This document shows, piece after piece, positions 27,128 to 36,408 of a DNA stretch of 64,000 bases (the first letter of the stretch is position 1; each line of letters starts with the position of its first letter). Under the pieces are notes generated by a model. That model did not search any database, had not been told where the DNA came from, and saw only the letters and a program-made list of their open reading frames with translations. The stretch is from Clostridiales bacterium 38-18 (lineage in GTDB: Bacteria > Bacillota > Clostridia > Peptostreptococcales > Acidaminobacteraceae). The translations under genes were made by a program, and so were the position numbers. Location: contig MKTL01000006.1 in NCBI GenBank assembly GCA_001897605.1, forward strand, positions 672,724-736,723, in the 5' to 3' direction.

Positions 27128-29520
27128 TCAGTTAGTCCTCTCTTTCTATATTTAACAAAAGACTTAACCAATCCACTGATACCTTTGAAGAAGTGTCCAT
27201 TGACTATGTCCAAAATATTACGTGTCATTGCTAATGAAACCGCACCATTTGACATTTTAGCAATCGCCCTAAAGGGCATGTTTGATAAGAAAAATAGATT
27301 TAAATCCGGATTTCCTTTTTTAACCGATCTATTTCTAAGCTTTACCAAAACGCCGATTGCAAGTCTCGCCAAAATACTCTTAGCATACACCATTTGAGCC
27401 AGCGAATCGTTTAGTCCCAATGGTTCAGATGGATCCCATTTAGAAGGTGGTACGATATCTCCGTAGAGGCTTTGGAACGTTTCAAAACTTATATCTGTGA
27501 CATTTCCCTCAAAATAAGCGCTTAGTGCCTTTGAATCATCAGGCGCAGGGGTAATGCCTTCTATAACGATCGAGTCTACCAGTTTGATATCAGCAGATGA
27601 GCTTCCCAAATAAAGAGTGTATGTGCCTCCTTCAACTTCAAATCTACTTTCATTTGCATCGTAGTATCTAAACGTATATTCATCGAAGAGAATCTCAACC
27701 TCAGCAGATTCACCCGGTTTCAAGTACACTTTTTTAAAGCCCTTTAGCTCCTTCGATGCACGGTGAATATTGGCTTGCGCTTTACCAACATATAACTGTG
27801 CGATCTCTGCCCCAGCTAAAGCGCCTATATTTTTTAGTGTGAATTTCACACCAGCATGTGTCACCAATAAATTCGAATACTCGAAATGCGTGTAGCTGAG
27901 GCCATAGCCAAATGGATAACGGGTTTTTACATTGGCTTTATCATAATATCGATAACCGACATAGATGCCTTCGCGATACTCACTTGTCAGTTCAGTGCCA
28001 GGAAAATAGTTCTTATTGGGAACATCGGCATAACACATTGGATAAGTTTCGCTCAACTTCCCGCTTGGGTTAACTTTACCTGAGAGGACATTTAACATGG
28101 CCAATGCGCCTGCTTGACCACTTAAGTAGCCGTGAACAATTGCATCACAGTGGTTCTCCCAAGACATGTCAATTACTGAACCGCCACTAATGACTGCAAC
28201 CGTCTTTGTTACTTTAGAAAGTTCATTTAAAAGTTCTATTTGTGATTTAGAAACATTAAGGTGTGATCGATCCTGCCCTTCAACCTCGTCAATCTCATTT
28301 AAACCAATATATACGACTGCAACCTTTGCCTTCTTAGCTAAAAGAATCGCTTCATTAACCAAATTCGTATCACTCTTTCCAACGCGGTGATACCCTTGTG
28401 CATATCCAATTATGTTTAAACTAGATTCATTTAACACTTTTAAAGTGCTATCTAATTTATAAGGGTTGACCATGCTTGAGCCAGCACCTTGATAACGAGG
28501 GACATTAGCGAAGTCACCTATTATCGCGATTTCAGTCTTTTCATCTATTGGTAAAACTGCGTCATTTTTAAGAAGAACGATGGAAGATTCAACCGCCTTT
28601 TGCGCCAATTTATGATGTGCGTCTAAGTCTAAAGGTTCTTTAGTATTAATTTGCGTTTCATTGACTACCTTTAAAAACTCCGCTACTCTCTCATCAAGTA
28701 CAGTCTCATCGAGTAATCCAGTTCGAACTGCATCAACGATCTGATGCACACTATCATATCCAGTAGAAGGCATCTCAAGATGTGCGCCAGCGATGATGCT
28801 ATCTACAGGATCGTTACTGCCACCCCAGTCCGAAACGACGATGCCGTCAAAGCCCCATTGGTCCACTAGTAATTCTCTTAGTAAATATGGGTGTTCATGT
28901 GAATATATCCCATTTACTTTGTTATAAGATGACATCACCGCTTTGGGCTTTCCTTCCTTTACAGCAATTTCGAACCCAGTAAGATAAATTTCATGAAGCG
29001 TTCTCTCATCGACGATAGAGTCATTTGTCATACGTAGATATTCTTGATTATTGGCAGCAAAGTGTTTCAGACATGCGCCAACGCCAATACTTTGAATTCC
29101 ACTCGTAAAAGCAGCTGCGAGTTTACCCGCTTGATAGGGATCTTCACTGAAATACTCAAAATTTCTCCCACACAATGGACTACGTTTAATGTTAAGACCT
29201 GGTCCTAATAGGATATTGACATCATTTGCTGCTGCCTCTTTCCCTAAAGCTTCTCCAACTTCTCTACACAGTTCTAAATCCCAGCTGTTTGCAATAGTCG
29301 CAGAAGTTGGAAAACAGGTAGCAGGAACCCCTTTTACAAGTCCAAGATGATCCCCTTCACTCGCTTGTTTTCTTAGCCCATGAGGACCATCTGCAAGTGC
29401 AATATTGGGAACATCGAGACGATCAATTTTTCTAGAATGCCAAAAGTCTTCACCAGAAAGCAATGATGCTTTTTCTATTAAAGTCATTTTTGAAACCACT
29501 GATTTGTAATCAGAAATCAT
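27124..29520 (-). CDS. GH3 family beta-glucosidase-type glycosidase
   Basis: A 798-residue enzyme in the usual GH3 order. Catalytic barrel (1-330: LADGPHGLRKQ, GPGLNIKRSPLCGRNFEYFS, LKHFAANNQE) with nucleophile Asp231 in GIVVSDWGGS, then the GH3-C domain (about 310-520, VLLKNDAVLPI, YPFGYGLSYTHFEY) and a fibronectin-III-like domain (about 540-650), plus a C-terminal extension of about 110 residues. No signal peptide, so cytoplasmic. It should split beta-linked glucosides or xylosides; exact specificity unknown. Confidence 0.92.
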   Translation of the reverse strand: MISDYKSVVSKMTLIEKASLLSGEDFWHSRKIDRLDVPNIALADGPHGLRKQASEGDHLGLVKGVPATCFPTSATIANSWDLELCREVGEALGKEAAANDVNILLGPGLNIKRSPLCGRNFEYFSEDPYQAGKLAAAFTSGIQSIGVGACLKHFAANNQEYLRMTNDSIVDERTLHEIYLTGFEIAVKEGKPKAVMSSYNKVNGIYSHEHPYLLRELLVDQWGFDGIVVSDWGGSNDPVDSIIAGAHLEMPSTGYDSVHQIVDAVRTGLLDETVLDERVAEFLKVVNETQINTKEPLDLDAHHKLAQKAVESSIVLLKNDAVLPIDEKTEIAIIGDFANVPRYQGAGSSMVNPYKLDSTLKVLNESSLNIIGYAQGYHRVGKSDTNLVNEAILLAKKAKVAVVYIGLNEIDEVEGQDRSHLNVSKSQIELLNELSKVTKTVAVISGGSVIDMSWENHCDAIVHGYLSGQAGALAMLNVLSGKVNPSGKLSETYPMCYADVPNKNYFPGTELTSEYREGIYVGYRYYDKANVKTRYPFGYGLSYTHFEYSNLLVTHAGVKFTLKNIGALAGAEIAQLYVGKAQANIHRASKELKGFKKVYLKPGESAEVEILFDEYTFRYYDANESRFEVEGGTYTLYLGSSSADIKLVDSIVIEGITPAPDDSKALSAYFEGNVTDISFETFQSLYGDIVPPSKWDPSEPLGLNDSLAQMVYAKSILARLAIGVLVKLRNRSVKKGNPDLNLFFLSNMPFRAIAKMSNGAVSLAMTRNILDIVNGHFFKGISGLVKSFVKYRKRGLTE

Positions 29521-29552
29521 CAGTTGTCTCCTTTCAAATATAATAATGATTT

Positions 29553-30569
29553 TTAGTTAAAGCCAACCTTCTGCTGAGCTTTTTTGTAGATCAATAATGT
29601 GATTTTTCTGCCAACGATACCTGGTAAGTTCATAACAGAACCTACCGTACTGAGTTTCATTTTAAAATAAACTCTTTTATTGTGTTGCCATATGGAATGC
29701 CATAATTTCCGTTTGGTTTCTAGGGCATCCTTTGTCCCGATTTTTATCAATAGAATGGAAGATATCGTCGTGATAATGGTTAAATAATGCACCATATAAC
29801 TTAAACGTTTTCGATCTTTTATCTTATTTATATCCATTTGTTCTATCATTAGCTGATTGACTTTTAATTGCTGATCAATTCGACGGATCATATTTTTCTC
29901 ATTTACGGATTGGTCTTCTCTTCCTATAAAATAGTGATAGACACAGACGCTCATATAATAGATTTTTTCGACATATGGCATCGGTTGATAAACAAAAATA
30001 TTGTCCACATAAAAAGTGTGCTCTGGCAAAACCAGTTCACAACGCTTTAAGAGTTCTTTATTATATATTACAGAGTGCATTAATATATATTTTCCTGTGC
30101 CAAATCGCCCCATGTCATCCCAGGTTAGCACTTTATCTTCTGGAACGATGCCACGATAATGCATCACCTTTTTATCTTTTTCTCCAACTTTGTCATAGAC
30201 AAAGTCACAAAGAAACATATCGATGCGGCTATTCATTTCTTCAAATGCTTTAAGCTTATCGACAACCCTTCTTAAAGCAGTAGGATTCACCCAATCGTCA
30301 CTATCGACAACTTTTATATATTTTCCAGTGGCACTGGCAATCCCTGTATTAACAGCGCCTCCATGTCCCTTGTTAACCTGATGAACTACTCTTACAGCTA
30401 GCGCATACTGTTCAGCAAGTCGATCTGCCAAAGCAGCTGTACCGTCTGTCGAACCATCATTTACGATGATAACTTCTATATCATTACCGCTTTCTACTAG
30501 AGTTCCAATGCATTTAGATAAATAACATTCTGAATTATAACTTGGAACTATAACAGATAGAATACTCAT
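29553..30569 (-). CDS. family 2 glycosyltransferase
   Basis: A 338-residue GT-A glycosyltransferase. N-terminal SVIVPSYNSECYLSKCI, nucleotide-sugar binding IIVNDGSTDGT (DG near residue 37), and the DxD-like VVDSDDWVNP. The C-terminal part is basic and helical. It probably adds a sugar to a surface glycan or lipid carrier, consistent with the adjacent GtrA protein. It lies 32 nt upstream of the GH3 gene, so all four genes may form one operon. Confidence 0.88.
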   Translation of the reverse strand: MSILSVIVPSYNSECYLSKCIGTLVESGNDIEVIIVNDGSTDGTAALADRLAEQYALAVRVVHQVNKGHGGAVNTGIASATGKYIKVVDSDDWVNPTALRRVVDKLKAFEEMNSRIDMFLCDFVYDKVGEKDKKVMHYRGIVPEDKVLTWDDMGRFGTGKYILMHSVIYNKELLKRCELVLPEHTFYVDNIFVYQPMPYVEKIYYMSVCVYHYFIGREDQSVNEKNMIRRIDQQLKVNQLMIEQMDINKIKDRKRLSYMVHYLTIITTISSILLIKIGTKDALETKRKLWHSIWQHNKRVYFKMKLSTVGSVMNLPGIVGRKITLLIYKKAQQKVGFN

Positions 30570-30780
30570 AGTTTCTCCTTCAACTCATATATGTGAGCTT
30601 ATAATAGCATGGAATTAATTATATAAGGTTCTGATTGCGTGAACGGTCAAAATTAGCTCAAAATTTGCAAAATTATTGGATGACCCTAATATAATTTTAT
30701 AGAGGTATGGATAAGAATACATATACAAAAGTATGCAAGTTTTGAACCTTCAAAATTTACCACAAGCGAGATTTTTGCAC

Positions 30781-30811
30781 AAAAAAGGAGTTGGAAATGA
30801 CTCTCCAACTC
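30781..30811 (-). terminator. terminator of the kinase/regulator pair
   Basis: GAGTTGG and CCAACTC pair around a 10-nt loop and are followed on the minus strand by CTTTTTTG. It lies just 3' of the histidine kinase gene. Confidence 0.8.
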
Positions 30812-30821
30812 AATTACGACA

Positions 30822-32198
30822 TTATACGTTATTATTTTTAGATGAACTTGACTTAGTATCTGATAGAATCGACTTATTATCCGATGGATTAGGAAGTGGA
30901 ATTAAAATCTTCATTGTGAACCAATTGTTTTCTGTAGATATGGATAAATTGCCATTATAGCTTTCTATGGTCTTCTTAATACTCTTTATGCCATAACCGT
31001 GATAATAAGCATCTGATTTTGTCGTAACAGGTAAACCGTCCTGAAATATCAAGTCGTTTTCATAGTAATTCTCAAAACGCATCATGAGAAAATCATTCTT
31101 AGAAAAAACGGCCACACGAATAACGCGCTTCTGTATATCAGAGATTTTTTTTACACTTTCTATACAGTTATCTATGGCATTACCAAATACAGAACAGATG
31201 TCCATCACATACATAAAATCAAGAAGCTTGCCATTGACCACACAGCTTAAGGTTATATCGTTCTCAAGACAGACTATACCTTTACCAGTCAAAATGGTAT
31301 CTACAACTGTATTACCCGTTTCATAGTGATATTCATATTCTTTAATCGATCGATCGATTTCATCTAAAAATTTCTCTTTTAGAATCGGATCTTGCTCATT
31401 TCTGATTTGCGCAATTTGATGTTTGAAGTCATGGTACTTTCGATTGATTAATTCAATGTTCTCCTTAGATGCCTGATACTGATCGTAGTGTTTGTGCAAA
31501 ATATCATTAATCGCATTTAATTCATGATTGAGACTCATCTCTCTTCGCTGTTCATTAGACGCATAGAGGATTAAAAGGCCACAGAAATCAACCAAAGTTC
31601 TTATATAGAGCAAATTCGCCCTAAATGTATTTTCAGTAAATGGATTATCGATAACAAAATTGATGTTATTGATTAAAAACGTTGCAATTCCAATGATAAA
31701 GGCATTGATAAACTCTTTAAGAGACACACTTACCTTTCGGTCCTTAAATACCTTTCTTGCGTCCAGTAAATAAGCTAAAAAGAAGATAACACCATAGATA
31801 GCAAGCATCACAAACGCAGCCAGTAAATCACTATGTTTGACACCAAAATAGAGAATTGCATAATAGATTTGCCATCCAATAGCTGCTGCAAACTCGGCCA
31901 AAATAAAGGCTCTAATAAATAAAAAGCCCGCATCGTATTGGGTCAAATTTGCTGTTCGCCAAATGTATAAAAACATGGTCAGCATCGCCGTTAACATGCC
32001 TGGGACCCAATAAATCAATGGCAATATGCCACTGATGAGCTGAACCACGGTCAATACTATAGGTCCTAATGCTAATAGTAAATAGAGCTGAAGGCCCTTA
32101 TATCTTTTCTGTAGGGGTATGATATAGATTAGACAAGCGATGGCCTCTGCTATAGAGGTGAAAATCCTAGGAATTTCAATATATTGATCGACCGTCAA
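30822..32198 (-). CDS. GHKL-type sensor histidine kinase (AgrC/ComD-like)
   Basis: A 458-residue kinase. Six or seven N-terminal membrane helices (about 10-225) are followed by a dimerisation helix with the likely phospho-His in KYHDFKHQIAQIRNEQ (around residue 260) and a GHKL ATPase domain (GNAIDNCIESVKKI as N-box, YHGYGIKSIKKTIESYNGNL as G-box). This is the layout of peptide-pheromone kinases such as AgrC. The start overlaps the response regulator gene by 4 nt. No peptide precursor was recognised nearby. Confidence 0.9.
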   Translation of the reverse strand: MTVDQYIEIPRIFTSIAEAIACLIYIIPLQKRYKGLQLYLLLALGPIVLTVVQLISGILPLIYWVPGMLTAMLTMFLYIWRTANLTQYDAGFLFIRAFILAEFAAAIGWQIYYAILYFGVKHSDLLAAFVMLAIYGVIFFLAYLLDARKVFKDRKVSVSLKEFINAFIIGIATFLINNINFVIDNPFTENTFRANLLYIRTLVDFCGLLILYASNEQRREMSLNHELNAINDILHKHYDQYQASKENIELINRKYHDFKHQIAQIRNEQDPILKEKFLDEIDRSIKEYEYHYETGNTVVDTILTGKGIVCLENDITLSCVVNGKLLDFMYVMDICSVFGNAIDNCIESVKKISDIQKRVIRVAVFSKNDFLMMRFENYYENDLIFQDGLPVTTKSDAYYHGYGIKSIKKTIESYNGNLSISTENNWFTMKILIPLPNPSDNKSILSDTKSSSSKNNNV

Positions 32199-32917
32199 CT
32201 ATAATCACCTCCAATATACTCAGCCAGAGCACTCATAAATGCTTTCTTTTTGGATCGACTTATGACAAGTTGATCCCCGCCTACTTTTACGATATCTTTC
32301 TCTATGCGCTCAACATGTCTTAGACTAACTAAAAAACAACTGTTACATCTTTCAAAATGATAGGCTTTAACGAGTTTCTCAAGGTTAGTTAGCGTATTAT
32401 AAAGCGTTATGGTCTCATCCTCTAAATGTATGCTTACCTTATGCTCAATACTTTCCATATAGCAGATTTTCGTTACATCCAGTCGTATAATTTCATTGTT
32501 CACTGTAACGAGTAAAAACGCATTACGATTTGAGATGATTTTATTAACTGCTTTATCTAGCTGCTGAGCAAAATCAATATACACAATAGGCTTTATAATA
32601 TAACTGAGCGCATCAACCTTGTAGCCTTGTATAGCATAACCCGACATGTTCGTAACGAAAATGATGATGGTATTTTTATCGGTCTCTCTTATTTTTTCAG
32701 CAGCGGATAGCCCATCCAGTTTTTCCATCTGAATGTCCATGAAAATAATATCATACTGACTTTTATAATTTTTCACTAAATCTGACGCATCAGAATAGAA
32801 GTCAATTTTAAATTTCTCTGTACTTTGATTTTCAAACTCATGAATATAACGCTCTAATTTGCTCTGTATGGTTTGATCATCATCTACGATTGCAACCCTT
32901 ATCAAATTTTCCTCCAA
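32195..32917 (-). CDS. LytTR-family response regulator (partner of 30822)
   Basis: A 240-residue regulator. Receiver: VAIVDDDQTI, phospho-Asp in DIIFMDIQMEKLDGLSA, and FVTNMSGYAIQGYKVDALSY IIKP. LytTR domain: IIRLDVTKICYMESIEHKVS, ERCNSCFLVSLRHVERIEKD. It overlaps the kinase gene by 4 nt and forms a two-component pair with it. A second LytTR regulator without a kinase lies at 22846. Confidence 0.92.
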   Translation of the reverse strand: MEENLIRVAIVDDDQTIQSKLERYIHEFENQSTEKFKIDFYSDASDLVKNYKSQYDIIFMDIQMEKLDGLSAAEKIRETDKNTIIIFVTNMSGYAIQGYKVDALSYIIKPIVYIDFAQQLDKAVNKIISNRNAFLLVTVNNEIIRLDVTKICYMESIEHKVSIHLEDETITLYNTLTNLEKLVKAYHFERCNSCFLVSLRHVERIEKDIVKVGGDQLVISRSKKKAFMSALAEYIGGDYS

Positions 32918-32973
32918 AGGTTAACTGTATTTAGCCTATTATATCACTGTCCTCTTAGGATAGGCAAACACAC

Positions 32974-33015
32974 AAAAAGACTGTAATTATGAGCATTATC
33001 AAAACTACAGCCTTT
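32974..33015 (-). terminator. terminator-like hairpin upstream of the two-component pair
   Basis: AAAGACTGTA and TACAGCCTTT nearly mirror each other around a loop of about 20 nt, followed on the minus strand by TTTTTGTG. It would end transcripts arriving from the small membrane genes at 33217-33851. Confidence 0.5.
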
Positions 33016-33048
33016 ACGATTGATTTCATACAAATTGGGGAGAATAGT

Positions 33049-33120
33049 ATGAATTACGAAATAACAAATCAATTAGTGGTGTATTCATTATACAGATTGT
33101 TAAGATTAAACTCGCCTTGA
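33049..33120 (+). pseudogene. SHOCT-type protein N-terminal remnant
   Basis: A plus-strand ATG after GGGGAGAATAGT starts a 23-residue peptide (MNYEITNQLVVYSLYRLLRL) that resembles the N-terminus of short SHOCT-domain proteins, in which MGLI and an EExxxxK helix would follow. A stop intervenes. It is the only gene-like content in the roughly 300-nt gap before 33217. Confidence 0.35.
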
Positions 33121-33216
33121 TTTCGTAAAATGTCGAATATTCATCCTAATTTGCACTTTATATTTTTAAAACAAAGTCTCTACGTATTGAATTAAGTCTT
33201 CGCTATTTTAAAATTA

Positions 33217-33672
33217 TTAATTAATGATCCATTTAAATGCAATTCCAAATGCAGTCATTTTAACGCCATATGACATTAAGTAAGCTTGAATAAGAAGAAC
33301 AAAGAAAAAAAGTTTTCTCAGCTTTATTGTCGTCAATTTTTTATACCAAACGATTGATAACAGTGTTATTAACACTACGGGCACTTGACGAAATACAAAT
33401 GAGAGTAACGACTGGACGAAATTACCCTCATTAAATTCGACGCTATTAAATGGAATAATATTATTGAATGGAACATAAAGTATAGACATTATCAGTGTAA
33501 CTACAAGCTCTATCCCTATAAAGCCAATCCAAAATAGGAGTACTTTTCTTACTTTCCTATCACTGTCTTTTGGAACTAATATAGTCCCAACAATTAAAGG
33601 CAATAGAAATGCGACCCCTAGAAAAAAAGCCATTGCGATTAACATTAAGATAACGATTGAAAAACCTGCCAT
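33217..33672 (-). CDS. four-helix membrane protein, 151 aa
   Basis: Four hydrophobic helices with basic loops (PKDSDRKVRK, KKLTTIKLRK). The ATG lies 2 nt after the stop of 33675-33851, and its ribosome site is inside that gene, so the two are translationally coupled. Function unknown. Confidence 0.5.
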   Translation of the reverse strand: MAGFSIVILMLIAMAFFLGVAFLLPLIVGTILVPKDSDRKVRKVLLFWIGFIGIELVVTLIMSILYVPFNNIIPFNSVEFNEGNFVQSLLSFVFRQVPVVLITLLSIVWYKKLTTIKLRKLFFFVLLIQAYLMSYGVKMTAFGIAFKWIIN

Positions 33673-33674
33673 AT

Positions 33675-33851
33675 TTACACCTTATTTTCATCACTTTCTC
33701 TAGACCGTATGCCCAATGCAACTTCAATATTTTCTAGTCTACGATCCATGTTTCTAAAAAACATCACTACAATGATGATAAGAAATGGAATTGCAAGTAG
33801 AAACCCAACATACAAGATGGATCCAAACCCATTAAAAATTATATCGAACAA
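33675..33851 (-). CDS. small single-helix membrane protein (TTG start), 58 aa
   Basis: TTG at 33849-33851 follows AAAAGGAGG at ideal spacing. One membrane helix (about 10-30) and the amphipathic tail RNMDRRLENIEVALGI. A similar layout (helix plus R-x-E-x-R-LEN-x-E) is seen in 46492-46644, so they may be paralogues. Confidence 0.6.
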   Translation of the reverse strand: MFDIIFNGFGSILYVGFLLAIPFLIIIVVMFFRNMDRRLENIEVALGIRSRESDENKV

Positions 33852-33956
33852 ATCTACCTCCTTTTGATAGCTAACAAATATATATCAATAGACTGATTTT
33901 ATACCGCAGATCCTATTTATTTCTAATCAACTGATTAAAGGATGGTTTAAATATGA

Positions 33957-34727
33957 CTATAATTTCCTTGCTTTTATGATAAATGATAATGGTAGCATCT
34001 GGGCCTTTCTCATTTTTTCAGTCACGTCAACCTTTGTGTTCAAGGTTTCTTCGTCCGTTTCTTCTATCATTTCCTCTATTTGAAAGCCCGCTTTCGCCAA
34101 TGCATTTATGTAGGTGGATATTTTCCGATTGCAAAGAATCATTTTACTATCATGCAATGGAATTTCGAAGAACGACTCATCAAAATAGCTCTTACTTAAA
34201 TAAAGGGCGCAGTCATTATGCTCGGTCTGTGAGGTTTCTCTTTGAACAGTAACACAGTAATTTAGAGTGTGATGCCAGCTAAAAATAAAATAACCATTTG
34301 GTTTTAAATAGGAAGCAATTTTATTAAAGGTTCCCTGTAAATCTGTTGTCCATCCGATTCCGTAAATAGAGTAGACATAGTCAAAGTAATTTTCTGGTAT
34401 GTCCGTCAATTCTTCCATAGGTGAACATATCAAATGCGCATGATGCGCACTGTCTGTTAATAGCTCATGCGCGTTTTTCAACTGTTCACTTGAAATGTCT
34501 ACACCCCAAAGCTCAGCAGCCTTTCTCTCTGCATGGTATTTTAATGAGTGACCGCTGCCACAACAAATTTCTAGTAGTTTTTTATCAGAAACATCATCAA
34601 ATAGGTTTAGTTCATTTTCTGTAAGACATTTAACACCGTATTTAGGGAGTGCTGTCGTTCCAAACCAAAAGTCAGCATTTTGATTCCAGTAGCTGCGGTT
34701 GGATTCTAGGATTTTTTCTTCGTTCAT
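33957..34727 (-). CDS. class I SAM-dependent methyltransferase
   Basis: A 256-residue methyltransferase. Motif I is LLEICCGSGHSLKYHAERKA, the acidic residue follows in LWGVDISSEQLKNA, and YFDYVYSIYGIGWTTDLQGT with YLKPNGYFIFSWHH completes the fold. An upstream in-frame extension of 41 codons is not used because the RBS AAAGGCGG lies just before the ATG at 34725-34727. The substrate is unknown. Confidence 0.87.
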   Translation of the reverse strand: MNEEKILESNRSYWNQNADFWFGTTALPKYGVKCLTENELNLFDDVSDKKLLEICCGSGHSLKYHAERKAAELWGVDISSEQLKNAHELLTDSAHHAHLICSPMEELTDIPENYFDYVYSIYGIGWTTDLQGTFNKIASYLKPNGYFIFSWHHTLNYCVTVQRETSQTEHNDCALYLSKSYFDESFFEIPLHDSKMILCNRKISTYINALAKAGFQIEEMIEETDEETLNTKVDVTEKMRKAQMLPLSFIIKARKL

Positions 34728-34863
34728 TTTGTCCGCCTTTTGTTTGATTTGAATTATTAATTGCAATAATGTTGCAAAAGTCAGAAGATATCGCGCAAAG
34801 CTATAGGTTATATGAGCTTCCCCATGTTGCCATAAATTTCTTGCCTCCAATAGAGTTGTATCT

Positions 34864-35190
34864 CTATGAACTGACTTTTATAAACTTCAATTGACTACAA
34901 ACCAATACTATACTAAAATTTAAAAGATGAAATATTATAAGACTTAAGAACAAGTAAAAGACCTCTTTGTGAAAGGTAAGTACAAAAATACCAAATGCAA
35001 TTAACATCATCGAATTTAAAATACCAATTACAAACTGTACAAGATAAAAATTGTCTTCATCCAGTATTTCACCAACATATTTTTTTATATAAACATTGAC
35101 TTTCCTTCTCGCATAAACGATATAAATACCATAAATAAACCCTACAATGATGATTAGGTATGCTAATTGAAACATTTTGCCTCCTTCCAT
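34864..35190 (-). CDS. three-helix membrane protein, 108 aa
   Basis: An N-terminal helix, a cytoplasmic loop ARRKVNVYIKKYVGEILDED and two further helices. It is similar in style to other small membrane proteins in this stretch. RBS GGAGG is a few bases upstream of an internal ATG (MFQLAY), so the true start may be six codons later. Confidence 0.5.
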   Translation of the reverse strand: MEGGKMFQLAYLIIIVGFIYGIYIVYARRKVNVYIKKYVGEILDEDNFYLVQFVIGILNSMMLIAFGIFVLTFHKEVFYLFLSLIIFHLLNFSIVLVCSQLKFIKVSS

Positions 35191-35226
35191 ATCCTTTCAC
35201 TTAATTTATTTTGAATATACTTTCTA

Positions 35227-35631
35227 TCACTTATCATCATATTTCAATAAGTACAGTGTCTTTGTATTTAAACCAAATATGAAAACTAGTGTGATTAGGC
35301 CATATGTCGATAGCCAATTAAATAGTGTCAAATCGTTAGTGAACGTATATTCCCCCCACTCTAATAAAGCTCTTAATATAAAGCCAATGCAATTGGATGT
35401 AAAAAATATGGCAATGGGTTTCAACTTTTTTCCACTGTAAATTCGTTTTGAAAAATTGCCTAGTAGGAAGTAAGCGTATCCCAGTGAAAAGAGCAACATA
35501 ATATTTACGAAATTATAGGTCTTCCAATAATTGGATAATGGAAATATAAATACACCTTCAAATATATAGAATACAATCAGTGCAATTTTTAGCTTCGAAC
35601 GATACTTTGCAATAAAATCAATTCTTTTCAT
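35227..35631 (-). CDS. four-helix membrane protein, 134 aa
   Basis: Four predicted helices with a basic N-terminus (MKRIDFIAKYRSKLK). ATG at 35629-35631 follows GAAAGGATTAAA, while a longer frame has no site. Function unknown. Confidence 0.5.
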   Translation of the reverse strand: MKRIDFIAKYRSKLKIALIVFYIFEGVFIFPLSNYWKTYNFVNIMLLFSLGYAYFLLGNFSKRIYSGKKLKPIAIFFTSNCIGFILRALLEWGEYTFTNDLTLFNWLSTYGLITLVFIFGLNTKTLYLLKYDDK

Positions 35632-35697
35632 TTTAATCCTTTCATATAGGTCCATTGACTCAATAGTTGACGTGATGTAACATTGTAAATAAAATGA

Positions 35698-36108
35698 TTA
35701 AAAAACATTTAAAACTTCAGCCCAGTTGAGCTTGATAAAACCCATCCCATATAAAGCTACAAAGCAATAAAATACAACGATTGCAATAATTCTAATCACA
35801 TTCAAAATTGATAGGATCATGTGTCTTTTTGATCCCTGTTGAATTTGGTTGATATGTCGCTGATACATGTACTCTTTCCAAACCCAAGTTGATGTTCTAA
35901 TTAGGAACATAATGACCATAGCAATTAAGGCTAATATTACACTGTTCACTAAATTTCCTTTAGTTGTTTTTTCGATAAAGTAGAAAAAACAACCTACTAA
36001 CACGAATGTGAAAACCGTTGGTATGTATGCAAATTTCATTAATCCCCTTTTTCTATCCTTTGACCAAGTTTCTGGATAGAAAAAAATATTACTTTCTTCT
36101 AATCTCAT
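35698..36108 (-). CDS. three-helix membrane protein, 136 aa
   Basis: A basic N-terminus (WSKDRKRGLMK) and three helices (about 24-45, 52-70, 108-130) around a charged loop YMYQRHINQIQQGSKRH. Function unknown. Confidence 0.5.
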   Translation of the reverse strand: MRLEESNIFFYPETWSKDRKRGLMKFAYIPTVFTFVLVGCFFYFIEKTTKGNLVNSVILALIAMVIMFLIRTSTWVWKEYMYQRHINQIQQGSKRHMILSILNVIRIIAIVVFYCFVALYGMGFIKLNWAEVLNVF

Positions 36109-36194
36109 ATCTTTATGCCCTCATTTTTCTCTATGATAGTTCCTTTACCCACCCACACCATCTCATCTATTTGCTCAAAATCTTCAGTTAAGGT

Positions 36195-36323
36195 TTAAGC
36201 ATATCCCATAATAAATGCGTTGATTTTTGTAAGCACTTCCCATGGGTGGTTTACCTCACTGAATATGGCGCTCGCATCACATTCTTTTGTGTCTAAAAGA
36301 TTGGTTACTGATAAGTCAAACAT
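36195..36323 (-). pseudogene. remnant of UDP-N-acetylglucosamine pyrophosphorylase-like gene
   Basis: The 42-residue frame from ATG 36321-36323 (MFDLSVTNLLDTKECDASAI, then VNHPWEVLTKINAFI) matches only the first 40 residues of left-handed-beta-helix sugar-nucleotide proteins (F-x-PWEVL-x-KI-x-x-FI). The hexapeptide-repeat body is missing. It is the only gene content in the 300-nt gap between 36108 and 36409. Confidence 0.5.
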
Positions 36324-36408
36324 GTTCGGCCTCCCTGTTTGCTGTGCATGGCTTTTTCAATTCTTAATTTCAATTATTTATTTTTATTCAACTCTGGTGA
36401 AAGCTATT

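Noticed and set aside
33957..34850. Longer methyltransferase start with hydrophobic N-terminus
   Set aside because: The extension lacks a ribosome site and family similarity; the ATG at 34727 has a good site and begins the normal fold.
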